A stretch of DNA of 64,000 nucleotides from Notolepis coatsorum (taxonomy: Eukaryota > Chordata > Actinopteri > Aulopiformes > Paralepididae): NCBI GenBank assembly GCA_963971535.1, contig OZ020592.1, positions 124,636,640 to 124,700,639 on the forward strand, read 5' to 3'. The notes under the pieces were generated by a model that was not told the origin of the DNA, searched no databases, and worked only from the letters and a program-made list of their open reading frames with translations. Shown in pieces: positions 11,746 through 23,655 of the stretch (position 1 is the first letter of the stretch; every line of letters starts with the position of its first letter). The position numbers were made by a program, and so were the translations under genes.

Positions 11746-14316
11746 GTGAAATACAAATTCACTCATAATTCATAATTATTATTAATTTACATATACCTAT
11801 ATATATATATATTTTTTTATTATTATTTTTTTTTTATTATAAATGTTTTCCTCTGTAAAAGAAATGCCAGTGAATTTTTTTTTCTTCAAAAATGGCCAAA
11901 ATTGACAGCTCTGAGCAGGCCTGCACTGCAGTATTGCCTGCAGTAATTATTCGTGCAGAATACTTCACAGGTTGACCCATTGTTAAATAAATAATAAATA
12001 ACAGCCATTCAAAATAGGCTATTAACTTCATCTAAGCACGGACTGTGCAGTTAAACTCTTGCCATTGAATGGAGGATTTAATGATTGACAGCCCTTGACA
12101 TCCAATACACGGAGGTTGAATGATTGGCAGCCTTGCAAATCCAATCAGAGTCTGCCTGGTAAAATACATACAGAACTGCAGCTGGGCTGGCGTCAGTGTT
12201 CTAGTCAAAGTTGTGTTCCATCATCTCATGTGTGCATTTTGCCTGAAGAAGAACATTAATTTGCCTAATATAATCATTCATATTTTAAGATCTTTATTCA
12301 CTTGTTCACTTATTGTTGTGCACTGGATGATATATATTTTTCTTTTATCTCAGTTGAAGACTAGTGTAGTTGTAGTTGACGTGAACGTGCCATCTTGGAC
12401 AGTGAAGGCAAGCTAACTTGTAGCTAGTAGTTTACAGTACAGCTGTAACAACACACAGTAGGCTAAATTAAACTTTGCCCCAACATTAGGACCAAAGTAT
12501 AAACCAGCAACTGAGCAACATGAAGAAGTGGACTTATGCACCTGGATCAGGAAAAAGTAAGTTGTAGTGTTTGTAAAACGAAAGCCTGATTAGCCTGGAT
12601 GCTAACGTTAGCTAACTGTTTAGAGAACAATACATACTTGTAGTAGACTTGATTAAGGGATTGCAACGTTGTTAACTTGGCTATGTCACATTATAAACAC
12701 AATGTAATGTATCACGTTGGCTGCTGGCTGGTAATGCAGCCTGCAGATAATATTTATGTGCATTGTGTTAGTGTAAATGAATTAATGTTGCCGCTAGCTT
12801 GTGGCTATGCTAGCGTTCTTTGCTAATGGCTAACGTTAGCTAGCCGAATTGTTTAGAGACTTAATTAACACTTTAATCGCCAAAAACGCTGGAACACGTC
12901 TTTCCCCGGCCATGCTCATTCTGCCGAAGACGCCGTAACTCGTCTTTGATATCAATATTTCAAAAATCTGTGATCGAAATCATATTTCTCCTCTGGGGAC
13001 CTGAGATATACTGCTGATCTCCTCTCAACTCTCTAACGGTTCAAGAGCGCCATCTGGTGGCCGATCGGCAGATCGCCCAAACAGCAAACCGGAAACAGGA
13101 AACTGGTGCTCATCCAAATTCGGTCCGACCACTCGCTATAGCTCCCGGGACTCCATCTTGACACACTGGATAATCGATCGCTCACCCTAACTCAATAAAC
13201 AACATGATTTGGACATATATACTATTATACAACCTGGAAATGGATCCGGTATTTCTCCATCCCTTAATAGAAAAAATTCTGTTTCACGCTCATCCCCCAA
13301 CGGCGCGAGGAAGCCACGTGAGTTTCAGCGTTATTTTCTAACGTGTTCCATATAAACTGCTCTGATGATCATATGACCCACACTAGGTGAATGATATAAC
13401 GTTGCCCACGGAATTATAAACGACCCCCCGCCCATCCGGTTAACATCAGATGATACGTAGTAACTTCTAGAAGTACCTCCAGTTGACATTTTTTATCTGG
13501 CACCGATCGCTACCAAACTGTATTTGATCATCAATATAATGCATTTGGGGCTATAAATCAAGTTCTGAAGAAAGCTGCAGAAAACGATAAAAACATACTT
13601 ATACTTTAGACCATATTTTAGTATGAATATGTGAATGAAAAAGTATAACGTTGCTACACCCTGAACAATAGATATAGGACATTGAACAGAGTTTCCCACA
13701 GCCGGCATCCTGTCTCTTACCATGTGAGACCAGATGGCTTCTTTGAAGTAGAGCCCCCAAATGGCTAAGGGGGGTTCTTCTCAACAGTTCTATCTTTTAC
13801 AGCAGGCTGTTGAGTAGCATATCTTACCCCCTATTGTTCTGCTCTAACTTAGCAAACAAACCCCCCTTTAGAAATTCTAATCTTAGCCATCGAGTGGCTC
13901 AGTTTCTATTGTTTTACTACCCACCAGGGTGGGGTAGACTGTATGCTAAATTAAACACGTTACTTTGTCCCAACCTGTCTCTTCAGCAAGTTGAACCAGT
14001 CAATATGACTTCCAGATTTGCCTGACCCTTTTTGGTCCCAATATAGTACTTAGTTTTGTTTACTTTATAGAAATCTAATTGGTGTCTTATCTTTAGCTTT
14101 GCCACTTATAATTACTTCTAGAAGAAATGTATTTTAATAAACTCTTATTAAAAGCAGAGCTAACAGAGTGAATCTATCTAGGGTGTGATGCACTGGACTC
14201 TTACATTTATCAGTTATTTCCCAGTAGCGGTCGACCTTGGGAACCTTAATTCATAACTCATAACAATAATTCATAACTCATAGCAGTTTGAGACTGAGAA
14301 GATACCACATAACATT
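11746..14316. other. Unassigned insertion within copia copy 1
   Basis: AT-rich sequence between two copia fragments that should be near neighbours, so it is probably one or more inserted elements. TTAACACTTTAATCGCC at 12865-12881 resembles the ends of the TTAA elements elsewhere in the window, but I found no matching inverted end. GCTAACGTTAGCTA-type palindromes occur near 12600 and 12830. No domain is recognisable in the short frames. Confidence 0.4.
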
Positions 14317-14430
14317 GTAAACCACCCACCTCTGTACTTAAACATGGGGTTAAACATAAGATCCATTTCAGCATTTTAAACCTGGTAACTCATCCACCTC
14401 TGTACTCAAACATGGGACCAAACATATGGC
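14317..14430 (-). mobile_element. Copia copy 1 non-coding pol-flank fragment
   Basis: Matches 31193-31305 of copia copy 2 (CCACCCACCTCTGTACTTAA and AAACCTGGTAACTCATCCAC blocks), which ties it to the copia body between RT and RNase H. Confidence 0.7.
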
Positions 14431-14431
14431 T

Positions 14432-15160
14432 AATTTCTTCAAGTTTCAAGTTTCTTTAATAGTTGTCATACAGAAGTACAGAATACTTTCATACAAAATG
14501 CTTCTTACTGTTACGCTCCAGAGACTGTGCTAGACAAGATAGTATCAAATAACATAGTATAGCATGTAAATTAGAAGTAGAAAATTAGGTCACAGTGTTC
14601 AGTATAGACATATGTACAATGTTCGATGCAGAATAGACGTAACTGAGTTACCATATAATATACAATACTATGCAGTGTACTAATGTACAATACTATATAG
14701 TGCAAAGCAGAAATGGGATGAGGTACAATTTAGGTACAATTTACAGTAAGGTGTACGAGTTGTAGTGCAATCCTTCATCAATAAATATAAAGTGTGGGGA
14801 GTGGGTGCTACAGTGTGTTTGTTTAAAGTGAGTGTGTGCTATAAAGTGTGGGGAGTGGGTGCTACAGTGTGTTTGTTTAAAGTGAGTGTGTGCGTGTGGA
14901 TGTGTGTGCTATGTGCGTTTGATGGTTGTTGTTGTGTAGTGTTCATTGTTCGTTGAGCAGCCTGATGGCCTGGGGATAGAAGCTTCTTCTGAGTCTTTCT
15001 GTGCTCGCCTTGAGACTCCGGTATCGCTTGCCTGACCGCAGCAGTTCAAAGAGGCAGTTGTTCGGGTGACTGGAGTCTTTAATGATTCTCTTAGCCTTGC
15101 CCCTGCACCGCTTGTTGTAAATGTTCTGGAGGGTGGGGAGCCCCCCTTTCTTCAGCATTT
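14432..15160 (-). mobile_element. LINE 3' end inserted in copia copy 1
   Basis: Minus-strand fragment: the C-terminal end of a LINE ORF2 (14943-15158, with RGKAKRIIKDSSHP and RRSFYPQAIRLLNEQ) followed by a 3' UTR and a TTGAAACTTGAA-type tail at 14432-14455. This C-terminal sequence is typical of the fish LINE group seen at 6575, which lacks this part. A 55-bp unit is repeated twice at about 14786-14893. Confidence 0.78.
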
Positions 15161-15162
15161 AA

Positions 15163-15533
15163 TCAATTTTCTATGAACCATACTTTGTATTTACCGTGGT
15201 CTTCAATACCCTCCTGGATAGAATACAACCATTTCCCTCCCACTGTCTGTCTGCCCTCTGGTAACTTGGTTGAATACAACCATTTTCCTCCCACTGTATG
15301 TCTGCCCTCTTCGGGGGACAATGTGGCCTCCTTAAAGGTCGGGTTTACCCCACTGACTACCCTGTAATAGTACTCAACGGGGGTAGGTGTATTGTCCTCC
15401 TCGTCACTCCCTTTCCTGGCATAGTCTGGCAGATATTCTGGGGGTTTGTGTTCCCTTGGAGAATACCTCCCACTGCTTGGGGCACTTGACGTCACCCTCA
15501 GGTGCTCCTCGTCATCGCCCTCTGGGGGTTGCT
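15163..15533 (-). pseudogene. Copia copy 1 RT N-terminal fragment
   Basis: The minus-strand frame 15163-15495 contains PVEYYYRVVSGVNP and two tandem copies of EGR.TVGGKWLYS, the start of a copia RT. The duplicated box is also present in copy 2, so it was in their common ancestor. The rest of the RT palm is absent on the left, where a LINE is inserted. On the right the L2 LINE begins at 15534. Confidence 0.75.
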
Positions 15534-18176
15534 GAAGTTTGAGGTGGAAAACTGTAAGTTTTCCTCATTTGAGGTGCTCTTGTTGCGTCCCTCTCCACCC
15601 ATCAGAAAGTGTGGCGGTCTGATTCCTACCTCCACTGCATCCTTTGTAATGGCTGTCCTATACCGCCCCCCAGGCCCTTACACCCTCTTCCTAGATGAAT
15701 TTTCAACTTTCATCTCTGAGCTTGTTATGCGCTCAGATAACATTTTAATTGTTGGTGATTTTAACATTCATTCCAACAAAACTCTAGATCCCCTAAATAA
15801 GGCTTTTACCGACATCATTGACTCTGTCGGTCTCATTCAAATCGTTGACCAACCCACTCACAGTGGTGGGAACACCCTTGACCTAGTCCTAGCCCGTGGT
15901 CTCACTGTGTCAAATTTGACCGTCTCCCCCTATGTTCCTGCTCTCTCAGACCACTACCTGATCAAATTTCAAATTGATCTGACGGTTTCTCGCCCAGACA
16001 GTGTAGAATCCTACATGAGCCGTCGTATTAACGCCTCAACTGTCCCAACTCTAGTTAACTGCCTACCAGACACCCTCTCTCCCTTCCTCTCTTACTCTGG
16101 CCCCCTTGATTTCTTTACAGACAAACTTAATGGCGCCCTTCGTAGCACGCTCGACATTGTCGCTCCCCTTAAGCCTAAAATTAAACGTGCTCCGCAAAAA
16201 CTAACTCCCTGGTTTACGGAGGAAACGCGCTCCTTTAAAAAGGCTTGTCGCAAACTTGAACATAAATGGCGTTCGACCAAACTCGAAGTATTCCGCCTCG
16301 CCTGGAATGATAGTTTACGTAACTACAAAAAGGCGCTCTCACTTGCCAAAACCTCATATTTTTCCAGGCTCATAAATGAAAACAAAAACAACTCAAAGTT
16401 TCTGTTTGACACAGTTGCAAAACTTACGCAGAAACAACCAAGTGCCCTAAACCATGCGTTCTCGGCTAACGAATTCATGAAATTTTTTACCAAGAAAATT
16501 GACCTCATTAGAGATGAAATTGTTACTTTACTCAACAATCAGAGTCCCTCCCAACCTCTGATGGGCCTTCCCCCTGACTTTGATTCCAGCCATACGCTAT
16601 GCTGCCTTGAAAACGTCTCACTTAGTGCCCTCTCTAAACTGGTTGGCGCGGCTAAACCCTCAACCTGTCTGTTTGACCCTCTTCCAGCAATTCTTATCAA
16701 AAAACTCTTCCCAACTCTAGGCCCTGCCCTACTCAATATCTTCAACACCTCCTTGTCTACTGCCGTGGTGCCCCTGGCCTTTAAATCAGCCGTCATTAAA
16801 CCACTACTTAAAAAACCGAACCTCGACCCTCTAATCTTGAAAAATTACAGACCTATCTCCAATCTTCCGTTCCAATCCAAAGTGTTAGAACGGATCGTCG
16901 CAACGCAACTTACTGACCATTTATCAAACAATAATCTTAATGAATCTTTTCAATCTGGCTTTAGAGCCTTACACTCCACCGAAACGGCAGTTACCAAAGT
17001 CACAAATGACTTACTGCTCTCTCTTGACTCAAACCTCACTTCTGTGCTCTTATTGCTTGATCTCAGTGCAGCCTTTGACACTATCGATCACTCGATTCTT
17101 CTAGGTCGGCTTGAGAATCATGTTGGCATTCGGGGTCTCGCACTAGCTTGGTTTAAATCCTATTTAACTGATAGAACACACTGCATGGTCTATAATGATT
17201 TAACATCTGATACCCTCCCAGTGCAATGTGGTGTCCCACAAGGCTCTGTCCTGGGCCCTTTGCTATTTTCGATTTACATGCTACCCCTCGGCGATATCAT
17301 ACGCAAATTTGGCATAAACTTTCATTTTACGCTGATGACACCCAATTATATATACCTATTAAGCCAAATTATTCCTCCCAACTACAAAACCTTGAGGCCT
17401 GCTTGCTTGCCGTCAAAAAATGGATGTCGCAAAACGTTCTACTCCTTAATGCAGATAAAACTGAGATGTTAATTGTTGGCCCCCCAAACCACAGAGGCCT
17501 GTTTCAGGACATCTCCCTCAACTTTGATACCGGTCATGTATCCCAGAGCTCCACCATAAAAAACCTCTGAGTCATTTTTTATTCCTCCCTCTCATTTAAT
17601 GCACATATAAAAAATGTCACCAAAATTGCATTCTTCCATCTTTGTAATATCGCAAAAATTCGCCCCATTTTAACTCTGGCTGATGCTGAAACCCTGATTC
17701 ATGCTTTTGTCTCATCACGTCTGGACTACTGTAATGCACTTTTTTCAGGCCTACCTAATTCAAGCATCAAAAATCTTCAACTCGTGCAAAATGCGGCTGC
17801 ACGGATACTAACTAGAACTAGAAAATTTGATCACATCACACCAGTTTTGTCCGCCCTACACTGGCTTCCTATCCAAGCCCGATCTGACTTTAAAGTGCTA
17901 CTCCTCACCTACAAAATCTTAAATGGGCTTGCACCGCTCTATCTATCCGACCTCATCTCCCGATACTCACCCGCTCGTGCTCTGCGCTCACAAAATGCGG
18001 GGCTTCTATCGATCCCTAGGGTTAAAAAGAAATCCGCCGGCCACAGAGCCTTTGTCTACCGCGCTCCCTACCTGTGGAACAAATTACCTGCCGTCATCAG
18101 GGGCGCCTGCTCTGTCGAAGCTTTTAAATCCCTGCTTAAGACCCATCTTTTCTCTCTCTCCTTCAACCTACCCTGA
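15534..18176 (+). pseudogene. L2 LINE ORF2 (endonuclease and reverse transcriptase), one frameshift and one stop
   Basis: Nearly complete ORF2. Endonuclease motifs are VMAVLYRPPG, GDFNIH and LSDHYLI. RT motifs are KNYRPISNLP, LLDLSAAFDTIDH, GVPQGSVLGPLLFS and, in a second frame, FYADDTQLY. The frame shifts at 17325-17328, where a run of four T stands where five are needed to keep the Phe-Tyr-Ala-Asp-Asp frame. A TGA at about 17568 replaces the Gly codon of the L-G-V-I box. Beyond it the frame continues through NAAARILTRTRK and ALHWLPIQ to the end at about 18176. The endonuclease N terminus is missing. Few lesions over 2.6 kb suggest a fairly recent copy, but it is dead. Confidence 0.87.
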
Positions 18177-18639
18177 TCTCACCTGGTCGGGGACTGACCT
18201 CTAGATTAATCTGTCTAGTTTAGTTAGGAAGTTTATTTTATTTTTCCCCATGTCTGCTTTTTTGCAGCACCACAAACATGGGAACTCTCTAACTCCCCCC
18301 CCCCTTCCCCCCCCTCCCTCCCTCCCCTCCTCCCCCCCCCTCCCCCCCTTCCCCTCCCCTTCCCTCCCCCATCTCTCTGAGTGCCCGTCTCCCAGCGCTG
18401 ACTAAGGTGATGGATGCCTCGGGGTCTTGGCCAAGATTGCAGTGACTGCTCTACATGCACCACCGAGGCCTTGGATTAGTTACTTACCGTCATCTGTCCG
18501 TGGTCCTGTCAACTGATGTGCCAACGCGGTTTCATTGCTGGGTTAAGTACTTCTATTCTATTCACATAATATGCTTACTTCATATATCTACTCCATTCAC
18601 ATATATGCTTACCACTTGTATCTATTGCTATGTCCGCCC

Positions 18640-18960
18640 ACTACAATCACATGAGCTGTCTAACGCCTGTCCCGTCTCCCTGTCCCCCTGCGAGTTGCTG
18701 TCCTGGAGTGCTGACCGGCGTGTCGGACGTCCCGTGATGAAGGCCGGGAGGATGCAACCCCCTCTGCGTGCCCTCCTGTCTCCGGAGGTCTCGTAGTGGT
18801 GACCGGAGTGCCGGACGTCCCGCGATGATGTCGGGGAGTTCGCGACCCTATCTGCGCCGCCCCCTATCTCCCTGTCTCCGGCTGTCCCTGAGCAATGACC
18901 GGAGTGTTGAATGTCCCGTGATTAAGACGGGGAGGACGCGACCCTCTCTGCGCCGCCCCT
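18640..18960 (+). repeat. Three imperfect about 100-bp tandem units in an L2 3' UTR
   Basis: The unit holds GACCGG.GTG, GACGTCCCG.GATGA and a GCG..CCCTCTCTGCGCCGCC-like block, repeated three times. One unit is also visible in the related L2 tail near 36110-36160, so this belongs to the LINE family. Confidence 0.7.
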
Positions 18961-19465
18961 GTGCCTCAAATAGATTCGCTATCAGCTCTATCTTCAATCT
19001 TTCAAAATGTTCAGTTGCTATCGCTATCAGCTCTATCTTTAAATCTTTCAAAATGTTCAGTTGCTATTGCATGCACTCATCTGTGTTTCACTACACACTT
19101 GAGTGCATGCTTACCAACTGTTAGTCTGCAACACTACTATCACCGACATCTAAGAAGGGAGATCCCCCCTTGAATGGCCCTTCTAAGGTTTCTCTCCTCC
19201 ACACTGCATGTGGAGCATTTTTACCTATTGTTAGGTTTTAGTGAGTTTTTCCTTACCTTCGCGTGGGGTATGTCTGGGAGTGCTTGCATTCTTTCATTTA
19301 TTTGCATTTATTTTAAATTTGTTGGACCTTATGGTGTCCTTGTTCTGTTCTTGACTTATTGTTATGTTTTCTTCTTGACTTGTTTAAAGAAGACCTGTAC
19401 GGCCCATGGGGACATTAACGTGTGTTGTTGGGCCTTATAAATAAATTTGATTTGATTTGATTTAA

Positions 19466-20660
19466 GTACACTGGAGTGATGTGTTTCTGTTTCTACATAC
19501 CTTGCTCTGGAGTCCAGCTCTGGCTCCTCTGTCTGTGTCTCGCTCTCACATGTTGTCTTTGTTTCTACACACCTTACTCTGGAGTCCAGCTCTGGCTCCT
19601 CTGTCTGTGTCTCGCTCTCACAGGTTGTCTTCGTGACAAACTTGACTAGCAGCTTCTTGCACCGCATAATGCCACAGGCTCTTTGGTAAGTTACTATCTG
19701 CTAGCTTACACCTAGCCATTTCGAAAAGGGTGTGCCATTCCCTCTCTGCCACCCCGCTCTGGTGTGTGGGATATGGACGTGACGTCTCGTGTCTTATCTT
19801 ATACCTTCTCAACAGTGATTGGAACTCTCTGTTTGTGAACTCGGTTTCGTGGTCGGACCTCAAACATCTTACTGTACCATAAGGGGCTACGTCTGCCAGG
19901 AATCTTTCTGTGGCCTGGAGTGTGTCACTCTTTTCTTTTATAAAGTAAACAAACACTGCCCCTGTACACACGTCTGTAAAGGACTGTACATATCTAAAAC
20001 CTCCTATGGACTTGTTGCTTACTGGGCCTGCTAGGTCCATGTCAACTAGTGCAAGTGGTACCCTTACTCTGTCTGTGGGATTTCTGTATCTCGGTTGGGT
20101 AAACTTCCCCGTTTTGCACATTGCACAATTTTTGTCAGGTCTACGCTTCTCCCCTTCAATGTGCATGCCCTCTGACACTACTTGCAGTTTCAGTAAATCC
20201 TCGTAATTACAATGATCCATAATCTCGTGCCACGTCTGAATATCGTGACTGGCCGTCCCGCTACACACATCATCATTATCATTACACTGGTCGTTGTCAT
20301 TACACTCCGTTTTCAGATAAAATATTCTCTGGTACATCTTTATGTCAAACCGGGTACCGTCAGGTTCTACAAGAACATTTTTACCTTTGTCGAAGAATAC
20401 CTTGGCTCCACTTGCAGTAGCAGCTATTACAGAGAATAGTCCTTGTGGGAACGATGGTACGTATAGAGCGTTCTTTAGCGTCACCGTACGCCGGCGCCCC
20501 TTGCTGTCCGTGAGGCATACCTGTGCGTCTCCCCTCCGTTGTGCCAATCCGTAGATGCGTCTACCAGCTCCATGCAGTGCCTCTCCGGGTGGAAAGTGTC
20601 GTCAAAGTTCTTGAACCGACTCCTGTCGTTGATGACATGGGACGACGTGTCCACGATCAG
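19466..20660 (-). pseudogene. Copia copy 1 protease and integrase
   Basis: Minus-strand pol. The longest frame (19618-20547, 309 codons) holds the integrase: a zinc-binding H...H / CAMCKTGKFTQP module, then the D,D-35-E core with Asp in ALVDMDLAGP, Asp in RSDHETEFTN and Glu in GVAEREW. The protease lies upstream near 20600-20670 in another frame. Its active site reads DTSS where copy 2 has DTGAS, because six bases are missing, which removes the conserved Gly-Ala. At 19490-19640 the minus strand repeats a TCESETQTEE-containing unit of about 23 residues. The L2 LINE cuts the left side. Confidence 0.85.
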
Positions 20661-20820
20661 TCCCCTTCTCTGGGCCCGCTGCAGCCGGGCCGGTCCGGCG
20701 ATTTCCCTGCCGTCCTTGCTCCAAAAGCGCAGTCTTCTTGTCCCGTTATCCTCCGGGCGTCGTCTCGACTCGCCTCACGTCGATCGCCGCCGCCATCGAT
20801 TCTCCGGCCGTCGTCTCGAT

Positions 20821-21830
20821 TCATCTCACGTCGATAGTCGCCGCCGTCTTGTCCGCTGTCGTCATCCTGTCCACAGCCGTTATCTTGTCCGTAGTCGCCA
20901 TTTTGTCTGTGGCCGCCGTCTCGTCTGTAGTCGCCATTTTGTCCGTGGCCTCCGCCTCGTCTGTAGTCGCCATTTTGTCCGTGGCCTCCGTATTGTTCAT
21001 GGCCGTCGTCTCGTCCGTAGCCGCCATCTTGTCCATGCGCGTATCGCGCGCTCTGGTTCTGTGCCCCGTGGATTTGCAGAAGCTACACCAGACAGTCTTT
21101 GTGCATTCGCTTCTCCGATGGCCTTTATCTCCGCATCACCAACACGCCAGTTCCGTCGTGGTCCTGGTTCTCTCTCTTGGCGTCACTCGGGCCTTTAGCA
21201 CCCTCTCCCCCTCCTCCGCGGCGGCTGGGTGGGTGTCTTCTGAGGCCTCGAAGTTCCTTAACTTAGCCTTGAATTGTCCCAACGTAATGTCCGTTGAACC
21301 GTGTGTTACCAGGAGTGTGAACGGTTTGTACAGCTCCGGTAGTCCTCTCATTATCATCGCCATCATTAGCCCATCGCTTGGTGCTTCTCCGGCACTCCTC
21401 AGTGGCGTCGTGATTTGCTCTGCTCTGTTGACGTATTCGGTCACGGTTTCAGTGGTCCCCTTCCTCAGGCCCGTTAGTGCTGTGTAGAGGGCCACGACTC
21501 TGGGTCTTCCTCGCCCGATGAAATGCTCTCTCAATACCGCCAGGCTTTCTCTGCCTCTGTCTTTAGTGTCGTGGAATATCAGCCCCAGGCTGGTGTCGTC
21601 GAGCATCGGCGCTAACTCACAGTACGCGCTTGCGTTCCGCTGGTCGTCCAGGGCTTGCTCTTCCGCTGTCAGTTCTCCGGTGGGGGCCCCCAGGATCGTC
21701 TCCTTCAGCCCCGCCCTGTGCATGCAGCACAGCATGCGCTCTTCCCAGAGCTCGTAGTTCTCTGCTTTTCCATTGAATGTCGGCCATTTGCCTCTTTTCC
21801 ATCCTCTTCGTTAATGGTATGCTTAGCTTT
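20821..21830 (-). pseudogene. Copia copy 1 Gag, with zinc knuckle and repetitive linker
   Basis: The minus-strand frame 21136-21735 (199 codons) carries a copia-type Gag core: ELAPMLDDTSLGLIFHD, EHFIGRGRPRVVALY, TEYVNRAEQITTPLRS and FKAKLRNFE. Further on, CSFCKSTGH begins a C-x2-C-x4-H zinc knuckle, but its last Cys is lost to a deletion of about 25 bp that also shifts the frame. The linker (20821-21036) is an 18-base-type repeat. In the frame used by copy 2 it encodes Gly/Asp/Arg-rich sequence; in copy 1 the open frame reads TDKMA-type repeats instead, which I take as frame-shifted. Confidence 0.8.
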
Positions 21831-21937
21831 CGCTCTTGTTGGCCTAGCGTCTAGCCACGCGGTGCTCCCGGCGCTATCCTAGCCTATACTTCAGCTAAGC
21901 TTGCTACAGTACCTCCACTATTTCGCCCCGGCGTTAT

Positions 21938-21951
21938 CTGGGCCCATAACC
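21938..21951 (-). promoter_or_regulatory. Copia copy 1 primer-binding site
   Basis: GGTTATGGGCCCAG on the minus strand, directly next to the 5' LTR. It is complementary to the anticodon stem-loop of eukaryotic initiator tRNA-Met (CUGGGCCCAUAACC), as described for Drosophila copia, which is primed by a 5' half tRNA. Confidence 0.85.
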
Positions 21952-22323
21952 TGTTAACAGAATTCGGCTATAGGGCGACAATAATGTGGTCAAGAGGCAT
22001 GGTTTCTATCTTGAGCCTGAACTGGCGTGGTTTCTTTTTATTCACATGGAAAGAGCAGCAGTAACATACATGTTCTTCTCTCACTGAGAGACATTGGGGG
22101 AGAGAAAGAAATGAGAGTATACCTTTGCTTTTATACTCGCCTCAAGGTGGAGTACCTGGGTGGCTCCGCCTAGAGCGCCCTCTAGTGGGAACAGATATAT
22201 ATGCAACTAGACAGTCACTGGTGGAGACAATTATATATGCAGGTAAACAGTTACTAGTTTAAACAGCCATATGTACAGTTAGACAGTTACTAACAATCCT
22301 ACACAGAGACTCTGATCTCAACA
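21952..22323 (-). repeat. Copia copy 1, 5' LTR (372 bp)
   Basis: TGTTAACAG...GATCTCAACA on the plus strand. It is bordered by the PBS inside and the TSD CTGGT (22324-22328) outside. A TATA box for the minus strand (TATAAAAG) lies at 22128-22135. Confidence 0.95.
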
Positions 22324-23655
22324 CTGGTGCAGGATTTTTTTGAATTTGTACCTGTAACAAAGGTAGCAGACAGGGGTAGGTGGAAGGTGTAATATGGTTG
22401 TACAAGTAATCAAACACACAGTCAAATAGCTTTAGCTCCCCACTGGACAATGGCCAGGGGCATTTATTTAAGTAACGGAACGTAGGCCAAGTGCGTCCAC
22501 ATTTTTATAGGATTCTATCACATTTTCATAACAATAGCACCCTGCGCCGTTTTCATTGAGGTTTCTTACAAATTAACGATGCTTTATCTTGTCCTTTATA
22601 TGCCGATTATCATTAGAATCTTAAATTGTACCATATGTCCCCCTTTAGACAACATATGTAATGCTACCAGCGCACTTTTGTTAAGATAATTAGTTGGCCA
22701 TTCGCGGTCGCTATACCGAGGTTGCAGTAATAGTTTAACGCTGTTCAGATCACGTCGGAGAATATAGACCCATCCCAGTGACCTGCGACCTGTGCTAACG
22801 CTCTTGGGAAATGCAGTGTTGTAGTTCTCAACATTTTCAGCCTTTAATTTTAAACCAATGCTGCCATCTACTGACAACAAGAAAGTGTTGTCTAATCGTC
22901 ACCTTGAGAGGCACTTCCGTATACAGCGCCGCCCCAAACCCATTCTAGAGATTCCCACTTTTTGCTGGGAGTGGGGCGTGGCCGTATTTGGTCCCAGACA
23001 ATAAGAGTGGCTGCAATTGGTCACCGTGACGTTAAAACATGAAAATGAAATGAAAATGAAAATGAAACAAACAATAGAATCATACCAGCTCCCACTGGAG
23101 CACCTAACTGCCTTCACTGTAGTCCAGTCCCTAACTAGGCAGGGCCGCTGTCCGGCTTACCGGTTGTCAGCTCACGGTTGTCTGAGTCTCCCCACAGCTC
23201 TCTCACTCTTCATTCCAAGACACACTCTGAGGCTCTTTGTCTGTTCTTTCTGAGAGGCATGCTGATTGCTGATTGAGAGACAGCTGTGTGTGTGGGTCTG
23301 CATGTGTGAAGCTGTCAGTCCTCCTCTCTCCACCGGGAGGAGCCAACAGGCAGGAACATAGACTCCATCAACCACCATTCCCCTCAGCCCCTTACAGTAC
23401 CCTTTAAATGCCAGTGTTTGTGACAGCATCACAAATTATTGTTACAAAAACACACACAATTTTTTTTATTTTCAATATATAAAATGCAAAGTGGATCTTT
23501 CTGGTTGGGGTTATTACATGCCAGCATGTGTCAATGATTAGAAACAACACTGATTTTGATGGATAACATTTTTTTTTATGTATTTGTAAATGAGTATTTC
23601 ATTTTTAATTTGACATTACAAAATAACAAACAAATCAAATCAAAAAATTTAAATG
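22324..23655. other. Spacer between the two copia elements, nothing recognised
   Basis: About 1.3 kb of apparently ordinary intergenic DNA, with a short (GAAAAT)n run near 23040-23066. No gene or known repeat was recognised. Confidence 0.45.

Larger units (their letters stand above)
15534..19465 (+). mobile_element. L2-type LINE inserted in copia copy 1
   Basis: Plus-strand LINE from the endonuclease to its 3' tail of (TTTGA)n at 19445-19465. Comparison with the uninterrupted copia sequence near 31745-31785 shows that the insertion removed about 23 bp of copia (the CTGCCTGTCTGCACGACTG block). The 3' UTR contains three imperfect units of about 100 bp (18640-18960). Confidence 0.88.
3674..22323 (-). 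mobile_element. Copia (Ty1-type) LTR retrotransposon, copy 1, broken by nested insertions
   Basis: The element runs on the minus strand between TSDs CTGGT (3669-3673 and 22324-22328). The 5' LTR is 21952-22323 and the 3' LTR is 3674-11386, split by a DIRS element. In element order the parts are: LTR, PBS (21938-21951), gag (about 21830-21060), a basic/acidic linker, protease and integrase (20660-19618), the start of RT (15495-15163), pol tail fragments (14430-14317 and 11745-11421) and LTR. LINEs at 15534-19465 and 14432-15160 interrupt it, and 11746-14316 is probably another insertion. Most of the RT palm, including the catalytic YxDD, was not found. The two LTRs and TSD fix the ends; the middle is inferred from comparison with copy 2. 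Confidence 0.85.

Noticed and set aside
12865..13440. Fifth TTAA transposon starting TTAACACTTTAATCGCC
   Set aside because: No inverted partner end was found to the right; only one border can be shown.
20738..21487. Val/Ser-rich 249-codon plus-strand ORF resembling a membrane protein
   Set aside because: It is antisense to the copia gag linker and core, and its regularity comes from the linker repeats.
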